A stretch of DNA of 24,754 nt from CAYILR01 sp964364175 (GTDB taxonomy: Bacteria; Bdellovibrionota; UBA1018): the NCBI GenBank assembly GCA_964364175.1, contig CAYILR010000052.1:1-24754 (forward strand), given 5' to 3'. The translations under genes and the position numbers were made by a program. The notes under the pieces are model-generated. The model was not told where the DNA came from and did no database searches. It saw only the letters and a program-made list of their open reading frames with translations. Below, piece after piece: positions 14,776 through 22,085 of this stretch. Every line of letters starts with the position of its first letter. Position 1 is the stretch's first letter.

Positions 14776-15390
14776 GTGCGAGCGCGATTTTTTTTATTCA
14801 TATTGTGTTTAGTAATGTTGACGGGGATTGCCGGATGCCCCCCTACGCGCGAAGAAGTCTGCTCTAAAAAGCTCATTGAGTTCCGGTTGGCTTTGGAAAA
14901 AGTTCCTGATGCCGGCAGCGGACGGGAAAAGCGAGAGGACGAGCCTCAGGAGCCGGATGAATACAGAGAAGAAGAAAAGGCCATCGAGCGCGGTTCTCAG
15001 TTGAATGAAGATGAGCAAAAATACTGGAGTAAATGGTCGCAGTATTGGCTGGAAAAGCTTCAATTGGTTTTGGATATTATTGAGGGCCAAGCGGACTACG
15101 CTTCAGCTCGACGCAAGTTTTCGAACATCGCCAATATGCTGGTGATTTTTCACGGGCGGGCTTTGGAGAATAATCCGGAGAAAATGCGGATGTTGGCCGA
15201 CGACATGTTGTTTGAGCTGGATCAGGCGGAGCAAGTGTACTGCCGGGATGGTTGGAATGCGACGGATGCGCCTGCGGTGCTGGATGGGTTGCCGAGCCCT
15301 GTGCCGAGTGTGTCTGGGGTTCCTGTGAAGAAATTGAAAACTGTTCAGGGAAAACAGAAAAAAAATAAACCTGTCAAGACGCAGTTTTGA
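14776..15390 (+). CDS. Small lipoprotein of unknown function
   Basis: 204 residues from GTG 14776. The first 20 residues are a lipoprotein signal with lipobox I-A-G-C (Cys21), so the mature protein should be membrane-anchored. It continues with an acidic, charged stretch (about 48-80, E/K/R/D-rich), a helical middle with W-S-K-W-S-Q-Y-W-L-E-K-L and A-R-R-K-F-S-N-I-A-N, and a Pro/Val/Ser-rich then Lys-rich tail. No family recognised. No later start preserves the signal sequence, and no strong ribosome binding site is visible. It is divergent from fliC, with about 235 bp between starts, and convergent with the TIGR02147-type gene. Confidence 0.7.
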   Translation: MRARFFLFILCLVMLTGIAGCPPTREEVCSKKLIEFRLALEKVPDAGSGREKREDEPQEPDEYREEEKAIERGSQLNEDEQKYWSKWSQYWLEKLQLVLDIIEGQADYASARRKFSNIANMLVIFHGRALENNPEKMRMLADDMLFELDQAEQVYCRDGWNATDAPAVLDGLPSPVPSVSGVPVKKLKTVQGKQKKNKPVKTQF

Positions 15391-15420
15391 TAGGTACATG
15401 GACCGCTCTAAGCCTAGGCG

Positions 15421-16245
15421 TCAACTCCATTTAATAAAATCAATATTAAGTTGAAAAACTTCCTGTGCATTTGCGTGCAGAGTTTCTTTTTGGGCTTCTT
15501 TGAGTAATTGGAGGAGCTTTTTTTTGAATTTGATCTGAAACGTCGCTGCTGAAGAAAAAAAGGTAGAAAAGACGTAGTTGTCATTTTTTTCATGAGACGA
15601 TTGGGAGATTTTCTCCAATGCCTTGAGACGACTCATGGTACCGAATGTTCCAAAAACAGGTGAGTCCTGCGAAAGATGTAGGTTGGGTTCTTTTGCCATG
15701 TAGGATTGATTCTTATGTTCAATCATTTTCAGATTCTGCAATTTGAGTAGAATTGAATCTAGGCGTGTTTTGGGTATTCTTAGTTTTTGACAGATGAGTT
15801 CGGATTGAGCCGAATATACCGGGATGGTCATAAAGAGATGCACGAGTAGCATATCAAGATCCGTGTAATATTCCCATTGATTGGTTTGAAGAGTCTCTGT
15901 GTCTAGTTTGAGGCTAGACTCTGTTTTGAGTTGTTTTCGTCTGATCTCACTCAGTTTGAGACTGATTTTCTGCTTTCTGGTTTTGTGATCAGCAAGCTGC
16001 CATTCTCTCACCAGAAGGATGTAATCGATTTCATCCGAAGGGATTTTTAAAAATTCACAGGCTGAATAAAGCTGATCTGGGTTCAGGTTTCCCAGACCAT
16101 TTAAAACTTTTGAGAAATAGGTTTTTTGAACACCGCAGGCTTGGGCTACTTTATCAAAAGTATATCGGCTTCCGAATTGACTCCGTCGCTGTTGAACGAG
16201 AGCTCGAAGTATCGCCTTATAGTCATTTAAATCATAAATATCCAT
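15421..16245 (-). CDS. TIGR02147/DUF4423-type protein with N-terminal HTH
   Basis: 274 residues from ATG 16245; in-frame GTG 16251 and TTG 16254 are alternatives, and GGTG just upstream of the ATG can act as a weak Shine-Dalgarno. The N-terminus has an XRE-like helix-turn-helix (F-D-K-V-A-Q-A-C-G-V-Q-K-T-Y-F-S-K-V-L-N-G, about 25-45). A middle region resembles a winged helix around L-I-C-Q-K-L-R-I-P-K-T-R-L-D-S-I-L. The C-terminal part carries an F-S-T-F-F-S-S-A-A-T-F-type strand and a long basic helix. This is the layout of the TIGR02147 family, expanded in Bdellovibrio and Fibrobacter and thought to be regulatory, although no member I know of has a defined target. The adjacent small exported-protein and protease genes are possible targets by position only. 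Confidence 0.75.
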   Translation of the reverse strand: MDIYDLNDYKAILRALVQQRRSQFGSRYTFDKVAQACGVQKTYFSKVLNGLGNLNPDQLYSACEFLKIPSDEIDYILLVREWQLADHKTRKQKISLKLSEIRRKQLKTESSLKLDTETLQTNQWEYYTDLDMLLVHLFMTIPVYSAQSELICQKLRIPKTRLDSILLKLQNLKMIEHKNQSYMAKEPNLHLSQDSPVFGTFGTMSRLKALEKISQSSHEKNDNYVFSTFFSSAATFQIKFKKKLLQLLKEAQKETLHANAQEVFQLNIDFIKWS

Positions 16246-16358
16246 GTTCACCAATAGTATAACAAATAATTAAAAATTGGTTAACTAATTAATATCAAAA
16301 TCCCAACACTGAGGGCAGTAACTCACCAGCAAGTCGGCTTCCGATAGGCAACTCAATG

Positions 16359-16371
16359 AGCGTTTAACGCT
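16359..16371. promoter_or_regulatory. Perfect 13-bp palindrome just upstream of a ribosome binding site
   Basis: AGCGTT-T-AACGCT is a perfect dyad ending 5 bp before the GGAG Shine-Dalgarno sequence of the next gene. In DNA it could be a repressor site. With its one-base centre it is less suited to an RNA hairpin, though GCG/CGC could pair around a longer loop. It lies between the HTH gene and the small exported-protein gene. Confidence 0.35.
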
Positions 16372-16386
16372 TGATTTGGAGATTCT

Positions 16387-16758
16387 ATGAAAAAAAATCT
16401 GATGGTGATGGTTGTTGGAATGATGTTTCTTGGAGCTAGTGCAAGTGCGGCTCAATATAGATGCAATTTCGGCGTAGAACAAAAAAATAATCCTTCTTCG
16501 AACTACAAAAATACTAATTTCGAGTTCAATACTGAGACTGAAAAAAACAAATTTTTTGACCTTGGGGAGACACAAGGAGTTCTCTCAGGAGGATGTCTGT
16601 TGTTTGAATCAAATCCAGCATTATTGGGCTGTGGGGTCTATACAGCAGACGGATCTGAGGGTTCCACCAGCATTGGTGAAGTCGGGTCTGCGATGGTGGG
16701 AGGAAGAGTGGACAGCAAGGAGTACGGTATCACCTATGTTTGCACGCTAATCAAGTAG
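16387..16758 (+). CDS. Small exported cysteine-containing protein of unknown function
   Basis: 123 residues from ATG 16387, preceded by GGAG about 6 bp upstream. A clear signal peptide ends at S-A-S-A-A. The mature part, about 100 residues, has four cysteines (Y-R-C-N-F, G-G-C-L-L, L-G-C-G-V and Y-V-C-T-L). These could form two disulfides in the periplasm or outside the cell. It is rich in Gly, Asn, Ser and Thr and looks like a small beta protein. No family recognised. It is divergent from the TIGR02147-type gene and followed by a hairpin that probably ends its transcript before the protease gene. Confidence 0.72.
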   Translation: MKKNLMVMVVGMMFLGASASAAQYRCNFGVEQKNNPSSNYKNTNFEFNTETEKNKFFDLGETQGVLSGGCLLFESNPALLGCGVYTADGSEGSTSIGEVGSAMVGGRVDSKEYGITYVCTLIK

Positions 16759-16778
16759 GCAGCCGACAGATATTTATT

Positions 16779-16823
16779 AACCCAGTTAAGTGTAGAATAA
16801 CCTTCTCATTTAACTGGGTTTAA
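16779..16823 (+). terminator. Hairpin between the small exported-protein gene and the protease gene
   Basis: An 11-bp perfect stem AACCCAGTTAA / TTAACTGGGTT (16779-16789 with 16810-16820) encloses a 20-base loop and is followed by TAATAT. It is placed as a terminator for the upstream gene; the long loop and weak T-run make it moderate, and it could also be a regulatory dyad for the protease gene. Confidence 0.55.
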
Positions 16824-16858
16824 TATAGAAGTTCATCGCACGAATTCAAGAGGCTTTT

Positions 16859-18049
16859 ATGGCAGTAAAATCATATTTTCAGTTCATTGTTTTGGTCTTA
16901 TTTCCCGTCATTTCTGAAGCAGGCGGGTGGGTTAGTGGTGGTGGGGAGCTCATCAGAGATGCAAAAAATCCCTGGTTTTTAAACAATACTCACCAAGTTA
17001 AATTTTGCATTATTTCAGACGAAACAAATTTTGGAGTTACTCGAGAAGTAGAGAAAGAACAAATATTGAAAGCTTTCTCCTTTTGGAAAAAGGAATTTAA
17101 ATACGCCGTTGTTCAACCGAGTCGCCTGGGTATTGTCACTCTCGCTGATCAAGAGCTTTTGGAAGTATCATGCGAGACAGATCCAGATATTACCTTTCAA
17201 TTTGGATTACTGACTTCAGAACAAGAGCGTTTTTTAAAACGACCGCAGGACTTTGCAGCAGTGACTGTTCGAACTGAGTATGACGAGAAGAACCTGCGAG
17301 GAAAAGGATTCGTCTACTTTTCTCCTGAACAAGGTCCACTTGCTTTCAAGTTGGACGGCAAAGAGCAAGTTCATCCTTGGTCTGTCGCGGACTATTCTAT
17401 TCTTTACTCTGCTCTCGTTCATGAGTTGGGGCATGTTTACGGTCTTTCTCATACGGGTGATGTCGGGAATTTGATGTCAGAGCGGTTTGTTGAAGGTTTG
17501 TTTCAGATGGTCAAATCCAGTTCAGGAAAAATAATTGTCGAAACAGATCATTTTTTTTCTTTGTATAAAAAAAGTCCAGATATTTGCCCCGGCCCCTATT
17601 TCAGCCAAAAAGATTTAATGGATACTTGGGGAAAGATTTTCGACCTGGCAGGGTCTGACCGTTGTGTGCGCCTAGAATTTAAGTATGACGATTCAGTGAA
17701 TGAGTTATTTGATGACGGTCAACTTGAAGTTTGGGCAGGTGATCCTGACTTTGAAAACGGAATGCGAAAGATGATGGTTGTAGAACTCAAATCAGTAGGT
17801 TTCTTTTACTCATCATCTAACCTGATTTGGCTCACGGAAAAGCAAGATCTGTTTGTGTCCGATATGCTTATCCCGGGCATGCTGTCTCCGGCTGTCATAG
17901 GTCCTTCGTTTATGAAGTTTATTAAAAAAGGAATGATCTTATCGCCGGGTAAAACTAGTAGACCCATCCGATTCGTTTTTGAACAGGGGAAGTCTTCTGT
18001 TTCCGTAGAAACAATAGGGGACGATGGAGAAATTTTGAGCCTTTTGTAA
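16859..18049 (+). CDS. Exported metzincin-type zinc metalloprotease
   Basis: 396 residues. A signal peptide ends near S-E-A-G. Residues 188-198 read H-E-L-G-H-V-Y-G-L-S-H, the complete metzincin zinc motif HExxHxxGxxH with catalytic Glu189. Eight residues further on, Met206 in N-L-M-S-E is a plausible Met-turn, as in matrixins. The first 185 residues contain the usual matrixin-like strand/helix layout (I-L-K-A-F-S-F-W-K-K-E, I-T-F-Q-F-G). The C-terminal half (about 215-396) has no family I recognise and may bind substrate or inhibit the enzyme. ATG 16859 has AAGAGG 5 bp upstream. A secreted protease suits prey or host attack or envelope turnover, but that role is inferred. Confidence 0.85.
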   Translation: MAVKSYFQFIVLVLFPVISEAGGWVSGGGELIRDAKNPWFLNNTHQVKFCIISDETNFGVTREVEKEQILKAFSFWKKEFKYAVVQPSRLGIVTLADQELLEVSCETDPDITFQFGLLTSEQERFLKRPQDFAAVTVRTEYDEKNLRGKGFVYFSPEQGPLAFKLDGKEQVHPWSVADYSILYSALVHELGHVYGLSHTGDVGNLMSERFVEGLFQMVKSSSGKIIVETDHFFSLYKKSPDICPGPYFSQKDLMDTWGKIFDLAGSDRCVRLEFKYDDSVNELFDDGQLEVWAGDPDFENGMRKMMVVELKSVGFFYSSSNLIWLTEKQDLFVSDMLIPGMLSPAVIGPSFMKFIKKGMILSPGKTSRPIRFVFEQGKSSVSVETIGDDGEILSLL

Positions 18050-18093
18050 GGTAACATCAGCCGGCGATGTCTGAGATAGTGGGATTTTTTCTG

Positions 18094-19275
18094 TTACGGC
18101 CTCGCAGGCATGACTCGTTTCATAAATTCATCAAACAGAGGAACCGTAAATTCTGTATCGCCATGGGCTGGGCTGTAGATCATACCTTTTTTGATGAGGC
18201 TGTTTCGAATGGGAGCGATGCTTTGAACCTTGACTCCCAGTTTTTCGGCAACTTCGCCTGAACGATGACTCTCGATGCCTAAATCAGCAAGTGCGCGCAG
18301 GTAATCTTTTTCTCGAGGCGTGAGACGATCGAAGCGTACTCGAAAAAAACTTTCGTCCAAGCGAGCAATCGAAGTATCTGTTGCTTTGCAGGCTGCTTGA
18401 AAATCAATCGGAGTTTGAGCGGCCAGGTTCCAAGCTTGATAACCCCATTCTTGAATAAAATAAGGATAGCCTTGAGTTTTGTTTATAATCACCTCGATTG
18501 CATCATCAGAGAACTGAACTCCCTGTTCTTTCACGGGTTCCTGCAATGCATTGATAGCATCTTGTCGATTGAGCGGTCCGATCAGGGGGAAGTCGAAAAG
18601 TCGCTCTGCATAGGATTTTGATTTTCCAGCCAAACCGACCAGTTGAGGCAAGCCAGCGCCTACGAGAACAAGCGGTAAGCTTCGCTGAGAAATTCGATGC
18701 ACAGCCATGATCAATGCACTTAATTCATTTTCTGAAAGGTACTGAAGCTCATCGATAATAATAGCGATGGCTACTTTTCTGTCCGCTGCCGCTTCTGCGA
18801 TTGCTTCAAAGAGAGGAGGGAGGTCAAACTCAAGATCTCCGCTATCTGCAGTTCCTGTCTCTGGATCGACGTCCAAGCTGAACTCAATGTCCTGAACCTT
18901 GACCTTGACTCCGTTAAAAAAGCTTCGCAGGATTCTAAAACCACGTTTTACTTTTTCACTCACCTGTTCCATTCGATCGAGAGAAAAAAGTAATTGTCGT
19001 AGAGACGGAAGAAGTAGGGCAGCTAGAGATTTATCCTCGTGAGCTTCTACAAATATAGTTTTAAAATTAGCCTCTTCAGCCATTTCGCGGATTCGATTTA
19101 AAAGGACTGTTTTCCCCACTCCGCGCAGCCCTACCAACAGAAAGCTCTTTTCGGGACGTCCGTTTTTCACGCGACCCAAAGTAATTCTGGCTTTTTCTAA
19201 TAAGGGAGCACGTCCAGCTAGTTCAGGTGGTGGGGAGCCTGCACCAGGGGAGAACGGATTGGTTAATGGGTTCAT
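18094..19275 (-). CDS. AAA-family ATPase with C-terminal winged-helix-like region
   Basis: 393 residues with no signal peptide, hence cytoplasmic. Walker A is G-L-R-G-V-G-K-T (49-56) and Walker B is I-I-I-D-E-L-Q-Y-L (D175, E176), with a D-F-P-L-I-G-P-L segment after the sensor region. This is the pattern of orphan AAA ATPases related to the ORC/Cdc6-archaeal ATPase group. The C-terminal 80 residues (L-T-P-R-E-K-D-Y-L-R-A-L, then E-V-A-E-K-L-G-V, then L-I-K-K-G-M-I) look like a winged helix. Homologues are often single genes annotated only as ATP-binding proteins. ATG 19275 lacks a strong ribosome binding site. It is downstream of topA on the same strand, about 106 bp away, probably with its own promoter in that AT-rich gap. 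Partner or target unknown. Confidence 0.82.
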   Translation of the reverse strand: MNPLTNPFSPGAGSPPPELAGRAPLLEKARITLGRVKNGRPEKSFLLVGLRGVGKTVLLNRIREMAEEANFKTIFVEAHEDKSLAALLLPSLRQLLFSLDRMEQVSEKVKRGFRILRSFFNGVKVKVQDIEFSLDVDPETGTADSGDLEFDLPPLFEAIAEAAADRKVAIAIIIDELQYLSENELSALIMAVHRISQRSLPLVLVGAGLPQLVGLAGKSKSYAERLFDFPLIGPLNRQDAINALQEPVKEQGVQFSDDAIEVIINKTQGYPYFIQEWGYQAWNLAAQTPIDFQAACKATDTSIARLDESFFRVRFDRLTPREKDYLRALADLGIESHRSGEVAEKLGVKVQSIAPIRNSLIKKGMIYSPAHGDTEFTVPLFDEFMKRVMPARP

Positions 19276-19381
19276 ATGTATTGAAGTTATTACGGTTTAC
19301 TATTGTATTCAATGTTTTTGATAAACTAAGATAACTTTAGTATATATGAACTTATTAAGCAATTTAGAGCTGCAATAGGAA

Positions 19382-21952
19382 TCAGCGAGCTTTCTTGCGT
19401 TTGAATCCGCCACGTTTTTTCTTCGTGGGGCCTTGGGCTGCTTTTTCGGCGAGCAATTTGACTGCGGTTTCCATCGTGAGTTGCGCAGGGTCGGTTCCTT
19501 CGGGGACTGTTGCGTTGAGATCCCCATGCTTCACATACATCCCATACGGCCCCTCGTAGAGAGAGACGGCTTCTTTGTCCTCGGGATGCGGGCCCAGCTC
19601 GCGGATGGGTGTGGGGCCTCGGCGGCCTTTTTTTTCTTCGGCCAACATTTCCAGCGCGCGCTCGTAGGTGATGGTGAAAAGATCGTCGCCTTTTTTGATC
19701 GAGCGGAAGTCCTTCTCGTGCACGATGTAGGGGCCGAAGCGGCCTAAGTTTGCACGAATGGGTTTGCCGGTATCAGGATGATTGCCCAGTTCACGCGGGA
19801 GACGCAACATTTGCAGGGCTTGTTCCAGTGTTGCGGCCTTGGGATCCATTCCCTTCATCAGAGACACGCGCTTGGGCTTGGGATTTTGCTCGGTGGCGTC
19901 GCCCAATTGGAAGTAGGGGCCGTACCTTCCGCTCAAGCAATAGATCGGTTCGCCCGAATCGGGATGTTTGCCGAGGGACTGCGGGCCTTTGCGCTGAATC
20001 TCGATGATCTCTTCGATGTTTTCGCGAGTCAGGTCGGCCGGTGCGTAGTTCTCCGGAATCGATGCGTGCAGGTCGTCTTTGACGACGTAGGGTCCGTAGC
20101 GTCCGATTCGAACTTCGATGTCCTTTAGGTGAGGAAAAATAATCGCGCGGGATTCGTCGGCGTCGATTTTTTTCTCGCGGGCTTTGACTTGGGTGCTGAG
20201 GCCGTCGGCTCCCGAGTAGAATTGTTTGAGGTAAGGTTTGATCTCGAGCGTGCCGTCCGCGATTTCGTCCAGGGATTCTTCCATTTTGGAGGTGAACTGG
20301 GGATCGACCAGCGAGTTGAAATGTTTTTCGAGGAGTTGTGTGACGGCAAATCCGGTGAATGTGGGTACGAGTGCGTTGGCGATGCGCCGAGCGTAATCCC
20401 GATCCACCAGAGTATCGATGATCGAAGCGTAGGTGGAAGGACGGCCGATGCCTTCTTTCTCCAGCTTTTGCACGATGGAGGCTTCTGTGTATCGTGCAGG
20501 CGGTTTGGTTTCGTGTTCGAGTGGCTCGATTTTCGAGGACTTGAGTTCGTCACCGACTTTCATGGCGGGCAGCAAGACTTCTTTGTCCTCGAGCGCTGCA
20601 TCGGGATCATCGCTGCCTTCGACATACGCGCGGATAAATCCCGGAAAAGTAATTCTCGTTCCCGATGCCGAGAAAATACAATCTCCGGCTTCGATTTTCA
20701 CCACGACGGAGAGTTTTTTGGCCTCTGCCATTTGCGTCGCCATCGCGCGCATCCAGATCATTTCGTAGAGAGTTTGTTCTTTGCCACTCAGTCCAGTGTC
20801 CTTCGGATGAATGAACTCGGATCCTGCAGGGCGAATTGCTTCGTGAGCTTCTTGTGCGCCTTTGGATTTGGAGCTGTATTGGCGTGGCTCGGGCGAGAGG
20901 TATTCTTCGCCGTAGAGTTCTTTCACCAGAGATCGCGCGGCTTTGATCGCTTCTTGAGATAGATTGGGAGAATCCGTTCTCATGTAGGTGATAAATCCTT
21001 CTTCGTACAATCGTTGCGCCACTCGCATCGTATCGCGTGAGGACCAACCGAGTTTTCGGTTTCCTTCTTGTTGCAAGGTCGAAGTGATAAAGGGCGGTGC
21101 TGGGCGTGAGGTCAGAGGCTTTTCTTCAACACTCGTGACTTTCCAGGTGGCGGATTTTAGTTTTCCAGCGAGTTTGAGAACGTCGGCTTCGTGCAACCAG
21201 AGAATATCTTTGCCAATGAGCTTGCCGGTGTTCTCGTCAAAATCTTTTCCGGTGGCGATTCGCTGACTCGAGACGTGCGTGAGTTTAGCATCAAAACTTT
21301 CGGAGCCTGATTTTTTGCTCAACTCCGACAACAAATCCCAGTAATCGGCTTTCACGAATGCCAATCGCTCGCGTTCGCGATCCACGATCAGACGAAGTCC
21401 CACTGATTGCACGCGGCCCGCAGAGAGTCCGTAGCAAATCTTCGACCAGAGCAGCGGAGACAGAGTAAATCCGTAGAGGCGATCCAGAATCCGGCGTGCT
21501 TCCTGGGCTTTGACCAATCGAAGGTCTAGATCGCGAGGCTCCTGAATCGCTTTTTGAATCGCTGACTTGGTGATCTCGTGAAAAACCATCCGGTGAACCG
21601 GAATCGTGGGCTTCAAAATCTCGGACAAGTGCCACGAGATGCTTTCTCCTTCGCGGTCTTCGTCTGTTGCGAGGTAGAGTGCATCGGCATCTTTGATTTT
21701 TTTTCTCAAATCAGCGACAATTTTGGATTTCCCTTTGGGAATCACATAGAGGGGTTCGAAGTTTTTTTCGACGTTCACACCCAGACGTGCCCATTTTTCT
21801 TTTTTAAGACTTGCGGGAACTTCCGCGGCGGACTGGGGCAAATCACGGATGTGTCCCATGCTTGCTTCGACGATGTAGCCCTTGGGCAGAAATTTTCGGA
21901 TCGTCTTGGCCTTGGTCGGGGACTCGACGATGACTAGGGCGGTCTTGCTCAT
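19382..21952 (-). CDS. topA: DNA topoisomerase I (type IA)
   Basis: 856 residues from ATG 21952; a TTG at 21973 would extend the frame by seven residues, and neither has a Shine-Dalgarno sequence. TopA relaxes negative supercoils through a covalent 5'-phosphotyrosine. The Toprim domain is at the start (V-I-V-E-S-P-T-K-A-K-T-I and A-T-D-E-D-R-E-G-E). The active site is G-F-I-T-Y-M-R-T-D-S with Tyr323, and G-L-S-A-G-R-V-Q-S-V-G is also present. After about residue 590, in place of zinc fingers, come four glycine-rich C-terminal repeats of the R-I-G-R-Y-G-P-Y-V-V type (also L-S-G-R-Y-G-P-Y, N-L-G-R-F-G-P-Y and Y-E-G-P-Y-G-M-Y) and a basic tail, as in many non-enterobacterial enzymes. Divergent from glutamate dehydrogenase. 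Confidence 0.96.
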   Translation of the reverse strand: MSKTALVIVESPTKAKTIRKFLPKGYIVEASMGHIRDLPQSAAEVPASLKKEKWARLGVNVEKNFEPLYVIPKGKSKIVADLRKKIKDADALYLATDEDREGESISWHLSEILKPTIPVHRMVFHEITKSAIQKAIQEPRDLDLRLVKAQEARRILDRLYGFTLSPLLWSKICYGLSAGRVQSVGLRLIVDRERERLAFVKADYWDLLSELSKKSGSESFDAKLTHVSSQRIATGKDFDENTGKLIGKDILWLHEADVLKLAGKLKSATWKVTSVEEKPLTSRPAPPFITSTLQQEGNRKLGWSSRDTMRVAQRLYEEGFITYMRTDSPNLSQEAIKAARSLVKELYGEEYLSPEPRQYSSKSKGAQEAHEAIRPAGSEFIHPKDTGLSGKEQTLYEMIWMRAMATQMAEAKKLSVVVKIEAGDCIFSASGTRITFPGFIRAYVEGSDDPDAALEDKEVLLPAMKVGDELKSSKIEPLEHETKPPARYTEASIVQKLEKEGIGRPSTYASIIDTLVDRDYARRIANALVPTFTGFAVTQLLEKHFNSLVDPQFTSKMEESLDEIADGTLEIKPYLKQFYSGADGLSTQVKAREKKIDADESRAIIFPHLKDIEVRIGRYGPYVVKDDLHASIPENYAPADLTRENIEEIIEIQRKGPQSLGKHPDSGEPIYCLSGRYGPYFQLGDATEQNPKPKRVSLMKGMDPKAATLEQALQMLRLPRELGNHPDTGKPIRANLGRFGPYIVHEKDFRSIKKGDDLFTITYERALEMLAEEKKGRRGPTPIRELGPHPEDKEAVSLYEGPYGMYVKHGDLNATVPEGTDPAQLTMETAVKLLAEKAAQGPTKKKRGGFKRKKAR

Positions 21953-21966
21953 TTGGGGTAACACTA

Positions 21967-22040
21967 GGGGCAAGACCCCCCAATAATCAACCTCGAATTT
22001 ATTTTTGCCAGTCCTCCTCTCAAAATTCGGTCTTGCCGAA
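21967..22040. promoter_or_regulatory. Two related dyads with complementary loops in the topA/GDH divergent region
   Basis: GGGG-CAAGA-CCCC (21967-21979) and TTCGG-TCTTG-CCGAA (22026-22040) are two small dyads whose five central bases are exact complements. Together they include a 9-bp inverted repeat, GGCAAGACC (21969-21977) and GGTCTTGCC (22029-22037). They lie in the 133-bp gap between topA and the glutamate dehydrogenase ATG. They could be paired operator half-sites or, if cotranscribed, kissing hairpins. Function inferred only. Confidence 0.35.
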
Positions 22041-22085
22041 GGCCGGTATTCTCCTTTAATGTCTCTCCAAAGAGGGAATGTTCGG

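Noticed and set aside
16255..16386. Riboswitch in the leader of the small exported-protein gene
   Set aside because: Short hairpins such as TCGG-CTT-CCGA occur, but I could not match the conserved cores of c-di-GMP, preQ1 or other known classes.
20129..20962. Plus-strand open frame of 277 codons opposite topA
   Set aside because: Shadow of the topA coding strand; Phe/Gly/Arg/Cys-rich composition and no family resemblance.
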